DNA from: an uncultured Bacilli bacterium
Lineage (GTDB): Bacteria > Bacillota_I > Bacilli_A > RF39 > UBA660
NCBI GenBank assembly: GCA_947594675.1
Contig: CANQEF010000070.1
Coordinates: 1 to 6,127, forward strand
DNA: 6,127 bases
Reading direction: 5' to 3'
A model generated the notes under the pieces. That model had not been told where the DNA came from. It searched no databases and saw only the letters and a list, made by a program, of their open reading frames with translations. How positions within the stretch are numbered: position 1 is the first letter of the stretch; every line of letters begins with the position of its first letter. A program made the translations under genes and the position numbers. This document shows positions 1 to 5,327 of this stretch, piece after piece.

Positions 1-92
1 CGAGAAGAAATTGCGGCATACGCTACTGCAAGAAAAAGAAGAGCTATACCTAAAGAAGAAATAATTATAACTTTAAGCTTTCTATTATCCAT
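1..92 (-). CDS. Partial: N-terminus of a secreted or membrane-anchored protein
   Basis: Only the first 30 codons and part of the next lie in the window. Reading the minus strand from the ATG at 92, the product begins with a charged stretch (MDNRKLK), followed by an uninterrupted hydrophobic run at about residues 8-25. It then has small residues (AVAYAAISS) that offer AxA-type signal-peptidase sites after Ala24 or Ala26. This is the shape of a Sec signal peptide or an N-terminal anchor. Starts ending in 'AYAA(I/L)S' are common on surface proteins of low-GC Firmicutes and Mollicutes, but the mature domain is outside the window, so no function can be given. A GGTGGTGG stretch just upstream (about 98-105) serves as the ribosome binding site. 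A strong promoter stands about 40 bases further upstream. Confidence 0.72.
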   Translation of the reverse strand, partial: MDNRKLKVIIISSLGIALLFLAVAYAAISS

Positions 93-106
93 TTTTTTCC
101 ACCACC

Positions 107-122
107 AAATTGTCAACAATTT
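107..122 (-). repeat. 16-bp inverted repeat in the leader (possible operator)
   Basis: Minus strand AAATTGT-TG-ACAATTT is a perfect dyad with 7-bp arms and a 2-bp centre. It lies between the expected transcription start and the ribosome binding site of the gene starting at 92. The 2-base centre makes it a poor RNA hairpin but a reasonable site for a dimeric DNA-binding repressor; its shape resembles GntR-type operators. No regulator is identified, so the operator role is inferred. Confidence 0.45.
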
Positions 123-139
123 CCTTATTTTATAATAAG

Positions 140-170
140 ATTATACCCCCCACCCGTCTTAATTTGTCAA
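140..170 (-). promoter_or_regulatory. Sigma-A-type promoter with G-rich 19-bp spacer
   Basis: On the minus strand a perfect -35 box TTGACA (165-170) and a perfect -10 box TATAAT (140-145) are separated by 19 bp, two more than optimal. The spacer carries GGGTGGGGGG (146-155) directly against the -10 box, which is striking in such AT-rich DNA. Transcription would start near 133, giving a leader of about 40 nt before the ATG at 92. The -35 box begins one base after the T-run of the queH terminator. Confidence 0.7.
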
Positions 171-174
171 CAAA
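163..174 (-). repeat. Second, related dyad overlapping the -35 box
   Basis: Minus strand TTTGT-TG-ACAAA has 5-bp arms and the same TG centre as the dyad at 107-122; the two share TTGTTGACAA. It covers the -35 box of the promoter at 140-170. The centres of the two dyads are 54 bp apart, close to five helical turns, so both would face the same side of the DNA. Part of the similarity follows from the -35 consensus itself. Confidence 0.4.
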
Positions 175-199
175 AAAATTGTAGAGTTCTTCCACAATT
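172..199 (-). terminator. Rho-independent terminator of queH
   Basis: Directly after the queH stop, the minus strand folds into a 9-bp stem (199-191 with 185-177, one G-U pair) with a 5-nt loop. A run of seven T (178-172) overlaps and follows the 3' base of the stem. The stem begins inside the TAA stop codon (198-200). This is a textbook intrinsic terminator, although the stem is AT-rich. Confidence 0.8.
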
Positions 200-782
200 A
201 TTTCTTTGAATAGATACAACCACAATAATTTTGTCTATATAAATTATATTCTTTTGATAATTCTATACTTCTTTTATAACCATTATGTTTTTTAAAGTCA
301 GAATATAAATATGTTGAATTATACTTTAAACTTCTTCCTATTTCATTTAGCCATTCACTATTCTTATAAGGAGATAATGTCAATGTAGTAGCAAAGAAAG
401 GAAAATTAAGTTCTTCTGCTAGTTTAGCTGTTTGTTCAAGACGTAATTTATAACATCTGTAGCATCTTTTACCTCTTTCAGGCTCATTTTCTAAATCTTT
501 GGCTATTTCAAAAAATTTTTCTGGTTCATATTTTCCTTCTATCAATGATATTTTATATCTAGTTTTAAATTTTGAAATGAACTTTTTTATTTCAGCTACT
601 CTTTTATTATATTCTAATGCATCTGTTATATTAGGATTATAATAATAAATAGTTATTTCAAATATATTGCCAAGTCTTTCTAATACAGCTGATGAGCATG
701 GTGCACAACAAGCATGAAGTAAGAGTTTAGTACCTAATTTTATATTTTCTAATTGACGCTGCATTTCTAAATCATAATTCAT
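198..782 (-). CDS. queH: Epoxyqueuosine reductase QueH
   Basis: QueH reduces epoxyqueuosine to queuosine at the wobble base of tRNAs reading NAY codons, the last step of the pathway; it is unrelated in fold to QueG. With the start at 782 the protein has 194 residues, normal for the family. Visible signatures are HACCAPCS at 23-30, CYRCYKLRLEQTA at 107-119, the TLTLSPYKN stretch at 133-141, DFKKHNGYKRS at 162-172 and YCGC near the C-terminus (Cys187, Cys189). The paired cysteines are the expected iron-sulfur/metal ligands. An in-frame ATG at 818 would add 12 residues, but the start at 782 has AAAGAGG at 791-797 with ideal spacing, matches the family's MNYD-like N-terminus, and lies downstream of a -10 box at 804-809. 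No other queuosine gene is in the window. A terminator follows at once. Confidence 0.93.
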   Translation of the reverse strand: MNYDLEMQRQLENIKLGTKLLLHACCAPCSSAVLERLGNIFEITIYYYNPNITDALEYNKRVAEIKKFISKFKTRYKISLIEGKYEPEKFFEIAKDLENEPERGKRCYRCYKLRLEQTAKLAEELNFPFFATTLTLSPYKNSEWLNEIGRSLKYNSTYLYSDFKKHNGYKRSIELSKEYNLYRQNYCGCIYSKK

Positions 783-803
783 GGTCATTACCTCTTTATT
801 TAA

Positions 804-832
804 AGTATATTTTTTCATAATAAAGCATACTA
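804..832 (-). promoter_or_regulatory. Candidate queH promoter
   Basis: The minus strand has TATACT (804-809), five of six bases of the -10 consensus. Transcription would start near 797 and give a leader of about 15 nt made up almost entirely of the AAAGAGG ribosome binding site. The hexamer 17 bp upstream (827-832, TAGTAT) is a poor -35 box. The site overlaps the candidate promoter for the opposite gene. Confidence 0.42.
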
Positions 833-833
833 T
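805..833 (+). promoter_or_regulatory. Candidate promoter for the ZIP gene, likely leaderless
   Basis: TACTAT (828-833) resembles a -10 box and ends five bases before the ATG at 839, so transcription would begin at or next to the start codon. No good -35 box is seen; position 805-810 reads GTATAT. No ribosome binding site precedes the ATG, which fits a leaderless message. The evidence is only the -10 match and the missing ribosome binding site. Confidence 0.33.
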
Positions 834-838
834 TTACT

Positions 839-1588
839 ATGAATAGAACATTATTTAGTTTTTTAATTACATTTATGGCAGGTATTGCTACTATACTGGG
901 AATTCTACCTTGTTATTTAAAAGAAAAATACAAAGATAAAGTCATTACTCTTTCTCTTGCTTTTTCTAGTGGAGTTATGTTTACTATATCTTTAATTTCT
1001 TTAATACCTGAGGCAACTTTCCTTTTTGGAAGTATCTTTAAACCAATTCCTTTAATTATTATTACTTTGATATTTATTGTATTAGGTATTTTATTTTCAG
1101 CTATTATAGATGAAAAGATTGAAGAACAATTTACCAAGAATAAACTATATAAATTAGGAATAATTTCTGTAATTGTTTTAATGCTCCACAATATTCCTGA
1201 GGGTATAACTACTTTTATTTCTACCAATAAAGATGTAAGTTTAGGATTAAGTTTATCACTAGCTATTGCTCTTCACAATATACCAGAAGGTATTTCTATA
1301 GCTGTACCAATATATTATTCAACTAATAATCGTAAGAAAGCATTTTTATATACTTTAATATCTGGCTTTTCTGAATTATTTGGAGCCGTTATTGCTTATT
1401 TATTCATTGCTAAATACGTTAATAATTTTATCTTAGGAGTAATATTAGCAATCACTGCCGGTATTATGTTGCATATTTCTCTATATGAGCTTTTTCCTAA
1501 TTCTATTAGTTATAAAAAATATAAAACTACATTTATTGGTTTTCTTCTAGGTATTCTAATTATGGTTCTCTGTGAGACTTTATTTTAA
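839..1588 (+). CDS. ZIP-family divalent metal transporter (ZupT/GufA-like)
   Basis: An integral membrane transporter of 249 residues that probably imports zinc or other divalent metals (iron, manganese). The family hallmark is present twice: HNIPEG at 117-122 in one helix and HNIPEG at 146-151 in the next, which together form the binuclear metal site. Glu179 (GFSELFG) and the late segment AGIMLHISLYELFP (207-220) also match ZupT/GufA proteins. About eight hydrophobic helices fit the ZIP fold, with a charged loop at about 91-105. That loop lacks a His-rich stretch. The ATG at 839 is the only ATG start available before the in-frame stop at 821-823. It has no visible ribosome binding site and may be translated from a leaderless message. 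The 3' end overlaps the opposing TPR gene by 9 bp. Metal specificity cannot be read from sequence, and no metal-regulator site was recognised. Confidence 0.9.
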   Translation: MNRTLFSFLITFMAGIATILGILPCYLKEKYKDKVITLSLAFSSGVMFTISLISLIPEATFLFGSIFKPIPLIIITLIFIVLGILFSAIIDEKIEEQFTKNKLYKLGIISVIVLMLHNIPEGITTFISTNKDVSLGLSLSLAIALHNIPEGISIAVPIYYSTNNRKKAFLYTLISGFSELFGAVIAYLFIAKYVNNFILGVILAITAGIMLHISLYELFPNSISYKKYKTTFIGFLLGILIMVLCETLF

Positions 1589-2329
1589 TCTATTTAGATA
1601 TAGTTTTTTATTATTATTAAGTTGTTTTATTAATTCTTTTTCTTCCTGATTTGTTGCTTTTAAAGAAGTTAATAGTTTATTAGCCACTTTTTCTCTTTTA
1701 TTTATAAGTAATTCTTTTATATATTCAAGTTTTTCTTGTAAAGAATATTCACTATATAATTTTTGTTTATCTAATTTTACTTCTTCTTTAAATTCACTTA
1801 TCTTTTCAATATCTTTTTCATTGGCAGTTTTGTTATAATTATTACTATTTTTTAGAGTAAACTCTATATCTAAAAAATTATTTAATTCATTTAATTTAGT
1901 TTTATATTTACTTACCGTTTTATAATCTTTACTTTTAGCAATAAAGTATAAGTATAAATAGCACTTATTTAATTTTAAACTACCTCTTTGTTTATAATCT
2001 AGTAAATATTTTAAAGCTGAATCATAATAATCCATTTTAAAGAAAAGTTTACCTAAGTAGTAAGAAAACAAAGCATTATTTGAAGAAAGATATCTTCCCG
2101 CCTCTAAATAGTCATATGCTAATTCATATTCTTGCAATTTTAATAGATATCTTGCTGAATCTAAATAAGTTTTTTTTATACTAGGATCTAGTTGTTTTTC
2201 TAAAATTCGATTATTAAAATAACTTCTATAGGAGAAATTATTTTGAGAAATAATTTTTGTTGCTTGTTCTATATCATTATTATCAATTAATTTAACTATA
2301 TTTTGATAATATTTCTTACTTTTAGACAT
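1580..2329 (-). CDS. TPR-like helical-repeat protein, function unknown
   Basis: A soluble 249-residue protein without signal peptide or membrane helix. Three helix pairs repeat with a 34-residue period: LQEYELAYDYL (65-75), KMDYYDSALKYL (98-109) and KSKDYKTVSKY (132-142). Tyr68/Tyr102/Tyr136 and Ala71/Ala105/Val139 fall in register, which is the tetratricopeptide repeat pattern. A polar, Asn/Lys-rich linker (about 160-195) leads to a charged helical C-terminus. TPR proteins usually act as protein-binding scaffolds; no partner can be named. The ATG at 2329 has AAGAGGTG five bases upstream. The gene lies 50 bp downstream of the XRE membrane regulator on the same strand with no terminator between them. 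It also has its own promoter, so it may be both co-transcribed and independently expressed. Its end overlaps the ZIP gene tail to tail. Confidence 0.75.
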   Translation of the reverse strand: MSKSKKYYQNIVKLIDNNDIEQATKIISQNNFSYRSYFNNRILEKQLDPSIKKTYLDSARYLLKLQEYELAYDYLEAGRYLSSNNALFSYYLGKLFFKMDYYDSALKYLLDYKQRGSLKLNKCYLYLYFIAKSKDYKTVSKYKTKLNELNNFLDIEFTLKNSNNYNKTANEKDIEKISEFKEEVKLDKQKLYSEYSLQEKLEYIKELLINKREKVANKLLTSLKATNQEEKELIKQLNNNKKLYLNRLK

Positions 2330-2347
2330 AAAAACACCTCTTGTTGT

Positions 2348-2377
2348 ATTTTACCTTTAATTAATAAGAAAAGTCAA
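2348..2377 (-). promoter_or_regulatory. Promoter of the TPR gene
   Basis: Minus strand TTGACT (2372-2377) and TAAAAT (2348-2353) are separated by 18 bp, each matching five of six consensus bases. Transcription would start near 2341, just ahead of the AAGAGGTG ribosome binding site and the ATG at 2329. The -35 region is part of a small dyad, AAAGT-TG-ACTTT, that begins within the XRE gene's stop codon. Confidence 0.62.
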
Positions 2378-2379
2378 CT

Positions 2380-3984
2380 TTATTCATCGTAATAGCAGCG
2401 ATAAATAGTTTTATTACCTAAAGTAGTTTGAATATTTTGTTTTTCACAAAGACAATCATTTTCTAAAACCGTCATTGTGTCATTATAAATATCATAATTA
2501 ATTCGACAATAATAATTATCTATTTGTACTTTTTCATTTTTTATTTTTAATAAATAGCCATCACTAGTAGGAATAGTATCATAAAAATAAACTTTCGCGT
2601 AGTTATCTAATAATTTATTAATTGTCTGTTCATTAGCAGTTATCTTAAAATTCTCAATTTTTAAAGAAGAATAATTACTAATTATGTTATTTTTCAAATT
2701 ATTGATAAAGTGTTGATAAAATTCTTTTATCTTAGTTCTTTGATTTGTATATATATCAAATGATGACATATTATAATAATTACTACCAGCTAAATATAAA
2801 TTATGAAAGGCTGAATCATAAGTACAAGTTACTATTATATCATCTAATGCTAAAGAATTATCTATAACGTAATTAACTTCATTAGAATATTTATAAAAGT
2901 CTATAAACATTCGCTCTTCATAAGTTAAATTCTTTTTATATTCTTCTTTGTCAATATAACTATTTTCTTCTACAAAATCAATATCTTTCAAGGACAATAA
3001 TGATATGCCAGTACCCGTAGCCGTTATTAAAAAGGCCAGTATAAAGAAAATGATAATTCCTTTTATAATAATTTTCTTTTTAAGAATAAAACTTCCTAAA
3101 ATATAGATAATAATACATCCTAAAGTGACTAAGCCAACTATAGCAATTGAAATTCCTTTAAAAACATCAGAGTATATAGCAAGAGATATAAAAAGGAATA
3201 ATGAGACGAATAAACCAAATAAAACGAATATTATAAAGACTATTAAAAGCATTCCTAATACTTTTAAAATAAATAAAACTATCTTTGATAGGACCGTTAA
3301 AAATGCTAAAGGAGTTGTCTTATCATCTCTAAAAATTATCTTCGTTTTTTTATCATTAAAATGAATTTGTCTTTTTTCTTTTAATTGTTTTTGATCTTCT
3401 TTTTTTTCTTCTTTAGATTTTGTTTTTAAATAATCATCATAATAATTTAAATATCTAATAGTAAAAATATGAATTATAACTATTATAGATATAATTAGCC
3501 ATATCAAAGTAGATAATCCTTTAATAAAGGAGTTTAATACATGAAAAGCACCATTATTTAAAAAGCTAAATAAATTATTAATGATAAATTCTGAGGCATT
3601 AACAAAAAGAATCCCTCCTATTAATAAGATTATTGAAATAATTACTAATTCAATAAGACATTTTATAACGTCGATAAAACTCATCGTAGTAAATAAGTTA
3701 ATAGTTTTAACTATAAAATCTAAGAATGAATCAACTACCACCTGATATTTTTTCTTATTTATAGTTTCTCTTTTTTCAATATCTCCAATCTTATCATTTA
3801 TTAATTCATCCATTGAGCAATCAAACAAATTACATATTTGAACGATTTTATCTGTTTCTGGATAAGTATTATTACTTTCCCACTTTGATACGCTCTGTCT
3901 TGAAACGTTTAATTTCTCTGCCAATTCTTCTTGCGATAAACCATTTGTTTTTCTTAATTTAATTAGTTTGTCTCCAAACTTCAT
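2380..3984 (-). CDS. Membrane-anchored XRE-family transcriptional regulator with large outer domain
   Basis: A 534-residue protein that joins a DNA-binding head to a membrane domain. Residues 5-62 form an XRE (Cro/CI-like) helix-turn-helix: LRKTNGLSQEELAEKL, then the recognition helix SRQSVSKWES, then YPETDKIVQICNLFDCSMDELI. Hydrophobic helices lie at about 106-129, 153-177, 243-270, 276-299 and 307-329. Lys-rich loops at 187-214 and 302-304 should face the cytoplasm, which predicts five spans and places residues 331-534 outside. That outer part has five cysteines (387, 493, 511, 513, 530) and matches no domain I know. The start at 3984 has AGAGGTGG upstream and begins at the usual HTH N-terminus; the in-frame ATG at 4062 would add 26 residues with no such support. 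No clear promoter was found: TTGACA at 4057-4062 has no well-spaced -10, and TTACAA/TATGAT at 4110-4115/4088-4093 is weak. A one-component sensor is the likely role; signal and targets are unknown. Confidence 0.82.
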   Translation of the reverse strand: MKFGDKLIKLRKTNGLSQEELAEKLNVSRQSVSKWESNNTYPETDKIVQICNLFDCSMDELINDKIGDIEKRETINKKKYQVVVDSFLDFIVKTINLFTTMSFIDVIKCLIELVIISIILLIGGILFVNASEFIINNLFSFLNNGAFHVLNSFIKGLSTLIWLIISIIVIIHIFTIRYLNYYDDYLKTKSKEEKKEDQKQLKEKRQIHFNDKKTKIIFRDDKTTPLAFLTVLSKIVLFILKVLGMLLIVFIIFVLFGLFVSLFLFISLAIYSDVFKGISIAIVGLVTLGCIIIYILGSFILKKKIIIKGIIIFFILAFLITATGTGISLLSLKDIDFVEENSYIDKEEYKKNLTYEERMFIDFYKYSNEVNYVIDNSLALDDIIVTCTYDSAFHNLYLAGSNYYNMSSFDIYTNQRTKIKEFYQHFINNLKNNIISNYSSLKIENFKITANEQTINKLLDNYAKVYFYDTIPTSDGYLLKIKNEKVQIDNYYCRINYDIYNDTMTVLENDCLCEKQNIQTTLGNKTIYRCYYDE

Positions 3985-4117
3985 ATAAACCACCTCTTCT
4001 TGAATTAATTTTCCCAAAAAAATCAGTTGCATAAAAGAAAGTTTACTTGGAAATTTTGTCAACTTTAGGTTGCTTTATCGTTATATTATCATATTTTAGA
4101 TTATTTTGCTTGTAATT

Positions 4118-4126
4118 TGTTATAAT
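4118..4126 (+). promoter_or_regulatory. Extended -10 promoter of the rhomboid gene
   Basis: TGTTATAAT is a perfect extended -10 element (TG at 4118-4119, TATAAT at 4121-4126). The expected -35 position near 4098-4103 is poor, as is usual for extended -10 promoters. Transcription would start near 4132-4133, so the leader is only about 15 nt and consists of the AAAGGAA ribosome binding site (4134-4140) and a short spacer. Confidence 0.65.
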
Positions 4127-4146
4127 TATGGTGAAAGGAATATAAT

Positions 4147-4707
4147 ATGAAAAAATTTTTAAATATGTTTACTTATAATTGTCCCGTAATATTAAGTTAT
4201 TTTTTTATTTGTTTAATTGTTCTATTTATAGCTTTTCTAACTAGAAAAAAGAGTGATATTTTCTTTTGTTCCGGAAGATCTTCTCTTCTTAATCCCTTAA
4301 CCTATTTTACTCTAGTTAGTCATATTTTTGGACACGCTAATTTTGAGCATTTAGCTCATAATTTTACTTTAATTTTATTAATAGGTCCCATATTAGAAGA
4401 AAAATATGGTAGTTTAAATCTTCTTAAAATGATTTTACTAGGTGGTCTCATAATTGGAATATTTAATTTTATTTTTAGTAAGAAGTATGTCTATGGTTCT
4501 AGTGGTATTCTTTATATGTTTATTGTATTAAGTTCTTTTGTTAATATTGAACAGGGACGTCTTCCTCTAACCTTTGTTTTCATATGTCTTTTTTATATTA
4601 TTAGTGAAGTTAAAAGTCTTTTCTTTGGACGGGATAATATATCTCATCTCGGGCATTTAACAGGAGCATTATGTGGCTTGATATTTGCTATTTACTGGCC
4701 CTTTTAA
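4147..4707 (+). CDS. Rhomboid-family intramembrane serine protease
   Basis: A polytopic membrane protease of 186 residues that would cut transmembrane substrates within or near the membrane. The catalytic serine is in GSSG (Ser119, the GxSG motif), and the catalytic histidine is in SHLGHLTGALCG (His167, the HxxGxxxG-type motif of the last helix). The upstream segment SHIFGHANFEHLAHNF (58-73) carries the HxxxN pair (His68, Asn72) that forms the oxyanion site. It is followed by GPILEEKYGS (80-89), which corresponds to the conserved (E/G)xxxG region after helix 2. About six helices fit the minimal bacterial rhomboid core. The usual GG after the catalytic His is GH here. The start is fixed by AAAGGAA and the extended -10 promoter. 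The gene is divergent from the membrane-tethered XRE regulator, an attractive candidate substrate, though this is inference. Its last 20 bp overlap the end of tag. Confidence 0.9.
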   Translation: MKKFLNMFTYNCPVILSYFFICLIVLFIAFLTRKKSDIFFCSGRSSLLNPLTYFTLVSHIFGHANFEHLAHNFTLILLIGPILEEKYGSLNLLKMILLGGLIIGIFNFIFSKKYVYGSSGILYMFIVLSSFVNIEQGRLPLTFVFICLFYIISEVKSLFFGRDNISHLGHLTGALCGLIFAIYWPF

Positions 4708-5239
4708 ACATAAAACAATCTTTTTCGTGTGAATTAATAACTCCAATTGCTTGAAGATAGGAATGTATTATAGTACTACCAATAAATTTCATTTTTCTTT
4801 TCTTTAAGTCTTTAGTTATTTCATCTGATAATGGTGATATTGTCGCTACAGGATCATATTCTATCGGTAAATTATTAGTAAAATGCCAAATATAATTTGA
4901 AAAACTTTTATATTCTTTTTGGAGTTCCATAAATATTTTAGCATTATTAATAATAGCCATTATTTTCAATCTATTCCTAATAATATCTTTATTATTAAGA
5001 AGTTCTTCTACCTTTTTAGTATCATAATTAGCTATTTCTTGATATGAAAAGCCAGAAAAAGCTTTTCTAAAATTTTCTCTTTTATTCAATACTTTTTCCC
5101 AAGAAAGTCCCGCTTGAAAGATTTCCAATAAAAGTAATTCAAAAAGATAATCATCATTAAAGTTAGGTTGTCCCCACTCTTCATCATGATATTTAATATA
5201 TAAATCATTTTTTTCATTAACCCATTTGCATCTGTTCAT
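4688..5239 (-). CDS. tag: DNA-3-methyladenine glycosylase I (Tag)
   Basis: Base-excision-repair enzyme that removes 3-methyladenine from alkylated DNA, acting in the cytoplasm. The 183 residues match the family length (E. coli Tag has 187). The zinc-binding ends are complete: Cys4 and His18 (YHDEEWG) at the N-terminus, His171 and Cys175 (NSHEKDC) at the C-terminus. The helix LFELLLLEIFQAGLSW (32-47) holds Glu39 and Trp47, equivalent to the base-recognition residues Glu38 and Trp46 of E. coli. The segment KFIGSTIIHSYLQAIG (151-166) is also typical. Cys4 fixes the start at 5239, yet no ribosome binding site precedes this ATG, and a TGCTAAAAT -10 element ends only six bases upstream. A leaderless message is therefore likely. 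The 3' end overlaps the rhomboid gene by 20 bp on the opposite strand. Confidence 0.95.
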   Translation of the reverse strand: MNRCKWVNEKNDLYIKYHDEEWGQPNFNDDYLFELLLLEIFQAGLSWEKVLNKRENFRKAFSGFSYQEIANYDTKKVEELLNNKDIIRNRLKIMAIINNAKIFMELQKEYKSFSNYIWHFTNNLPIEYDPVATISPLSDEITKDLKKRKMKFIGSTIIHSYLQAIGVINSHEKDCFMFKRASK

Positions 5240-5245
5240 AACTTT

Positions 5246-5254
5246 ATTTTAGCA
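5246..5254 (-). promoter_or_regulatory. Extended -10 promoter of tag, adjacent to the start codon
   Basis: The minus strand reads TGCTAAAAT: TG at 5253-5254 and TAAAAT at 5246-5251. The -35 position (5269-5274, TATAAA) is poor. Six bases separate the -10 box from the ATG at 5239, which places the expected transcription start on the A of the start codon. Confidence 0.5.
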
Positions 5255-5298
5255 CAAGTTATCATTTTTTTATAGAAAAATTAACTCTAGGACAACTT

Positions 5299-5327
5299 AA
5301 AATAACATTATAAGTCTATAATGTTAT
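5299..5327 (-). terminator. AT-rich hairpin after the anchored-protein gene (probable weak terminator)
   Basis: The sequence has a perfect inverted repeat with 11-bp arms (ATAACATTATA at 5302-5312, its complement at 5317-5327) and a 4-nt loop. It begins in the last base of the TGA stop codon. On the minus strand only four T follow before AAG, so termination may be inefficient. It separates the gene at 5327-6034 from tag, which has its own promoter. Confidence 0.55.

Noticed and set aside
783..818. 12-residue extension of QueH
   Set aside because: The ATG at 782 has an ideally spaced ribosome binding site, fits the family N-terminus, and the extension covers a probable -10 box.
913..1227. Minus-strand reading frame of 104 codons inside the ZIP gene
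   Set aside because: It is the antisense of a clearly conserved ZIP coding region, with no ribosome binding site or family resemblance.
1590..1609. Hairpin CTAT-TTAGAT-ATAG followed by six T as a ZIP terminator
   Set aside because: The stem has only four mostly A-T pairs and lies inside the opposing TPR coding sequence; too weak to call.
3125..3364. Plus-strand reading frame of 79 codons inside the XRE gene
   Set aside because: It lies antisense to the membrane domain of the regulator; its Lys/Thr/Ile-rich composition is what antisense of hydrophobic AT-rich codons produces.
3985..4062. 26-residue N-terminal extension of the XRE regulator
   Set aside because: The ATG at 3984 has a strong ribosome binding site and starts exactly where XRE domains start; the extension shows no domain.
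4141..4146. TATAAT directly before the rhomboid ATG as a promoter
   Set aside because: It would start transcription inside the gene and beyond the ribosome binding site; the extended -10 at 4118-4126 is placed correctly.
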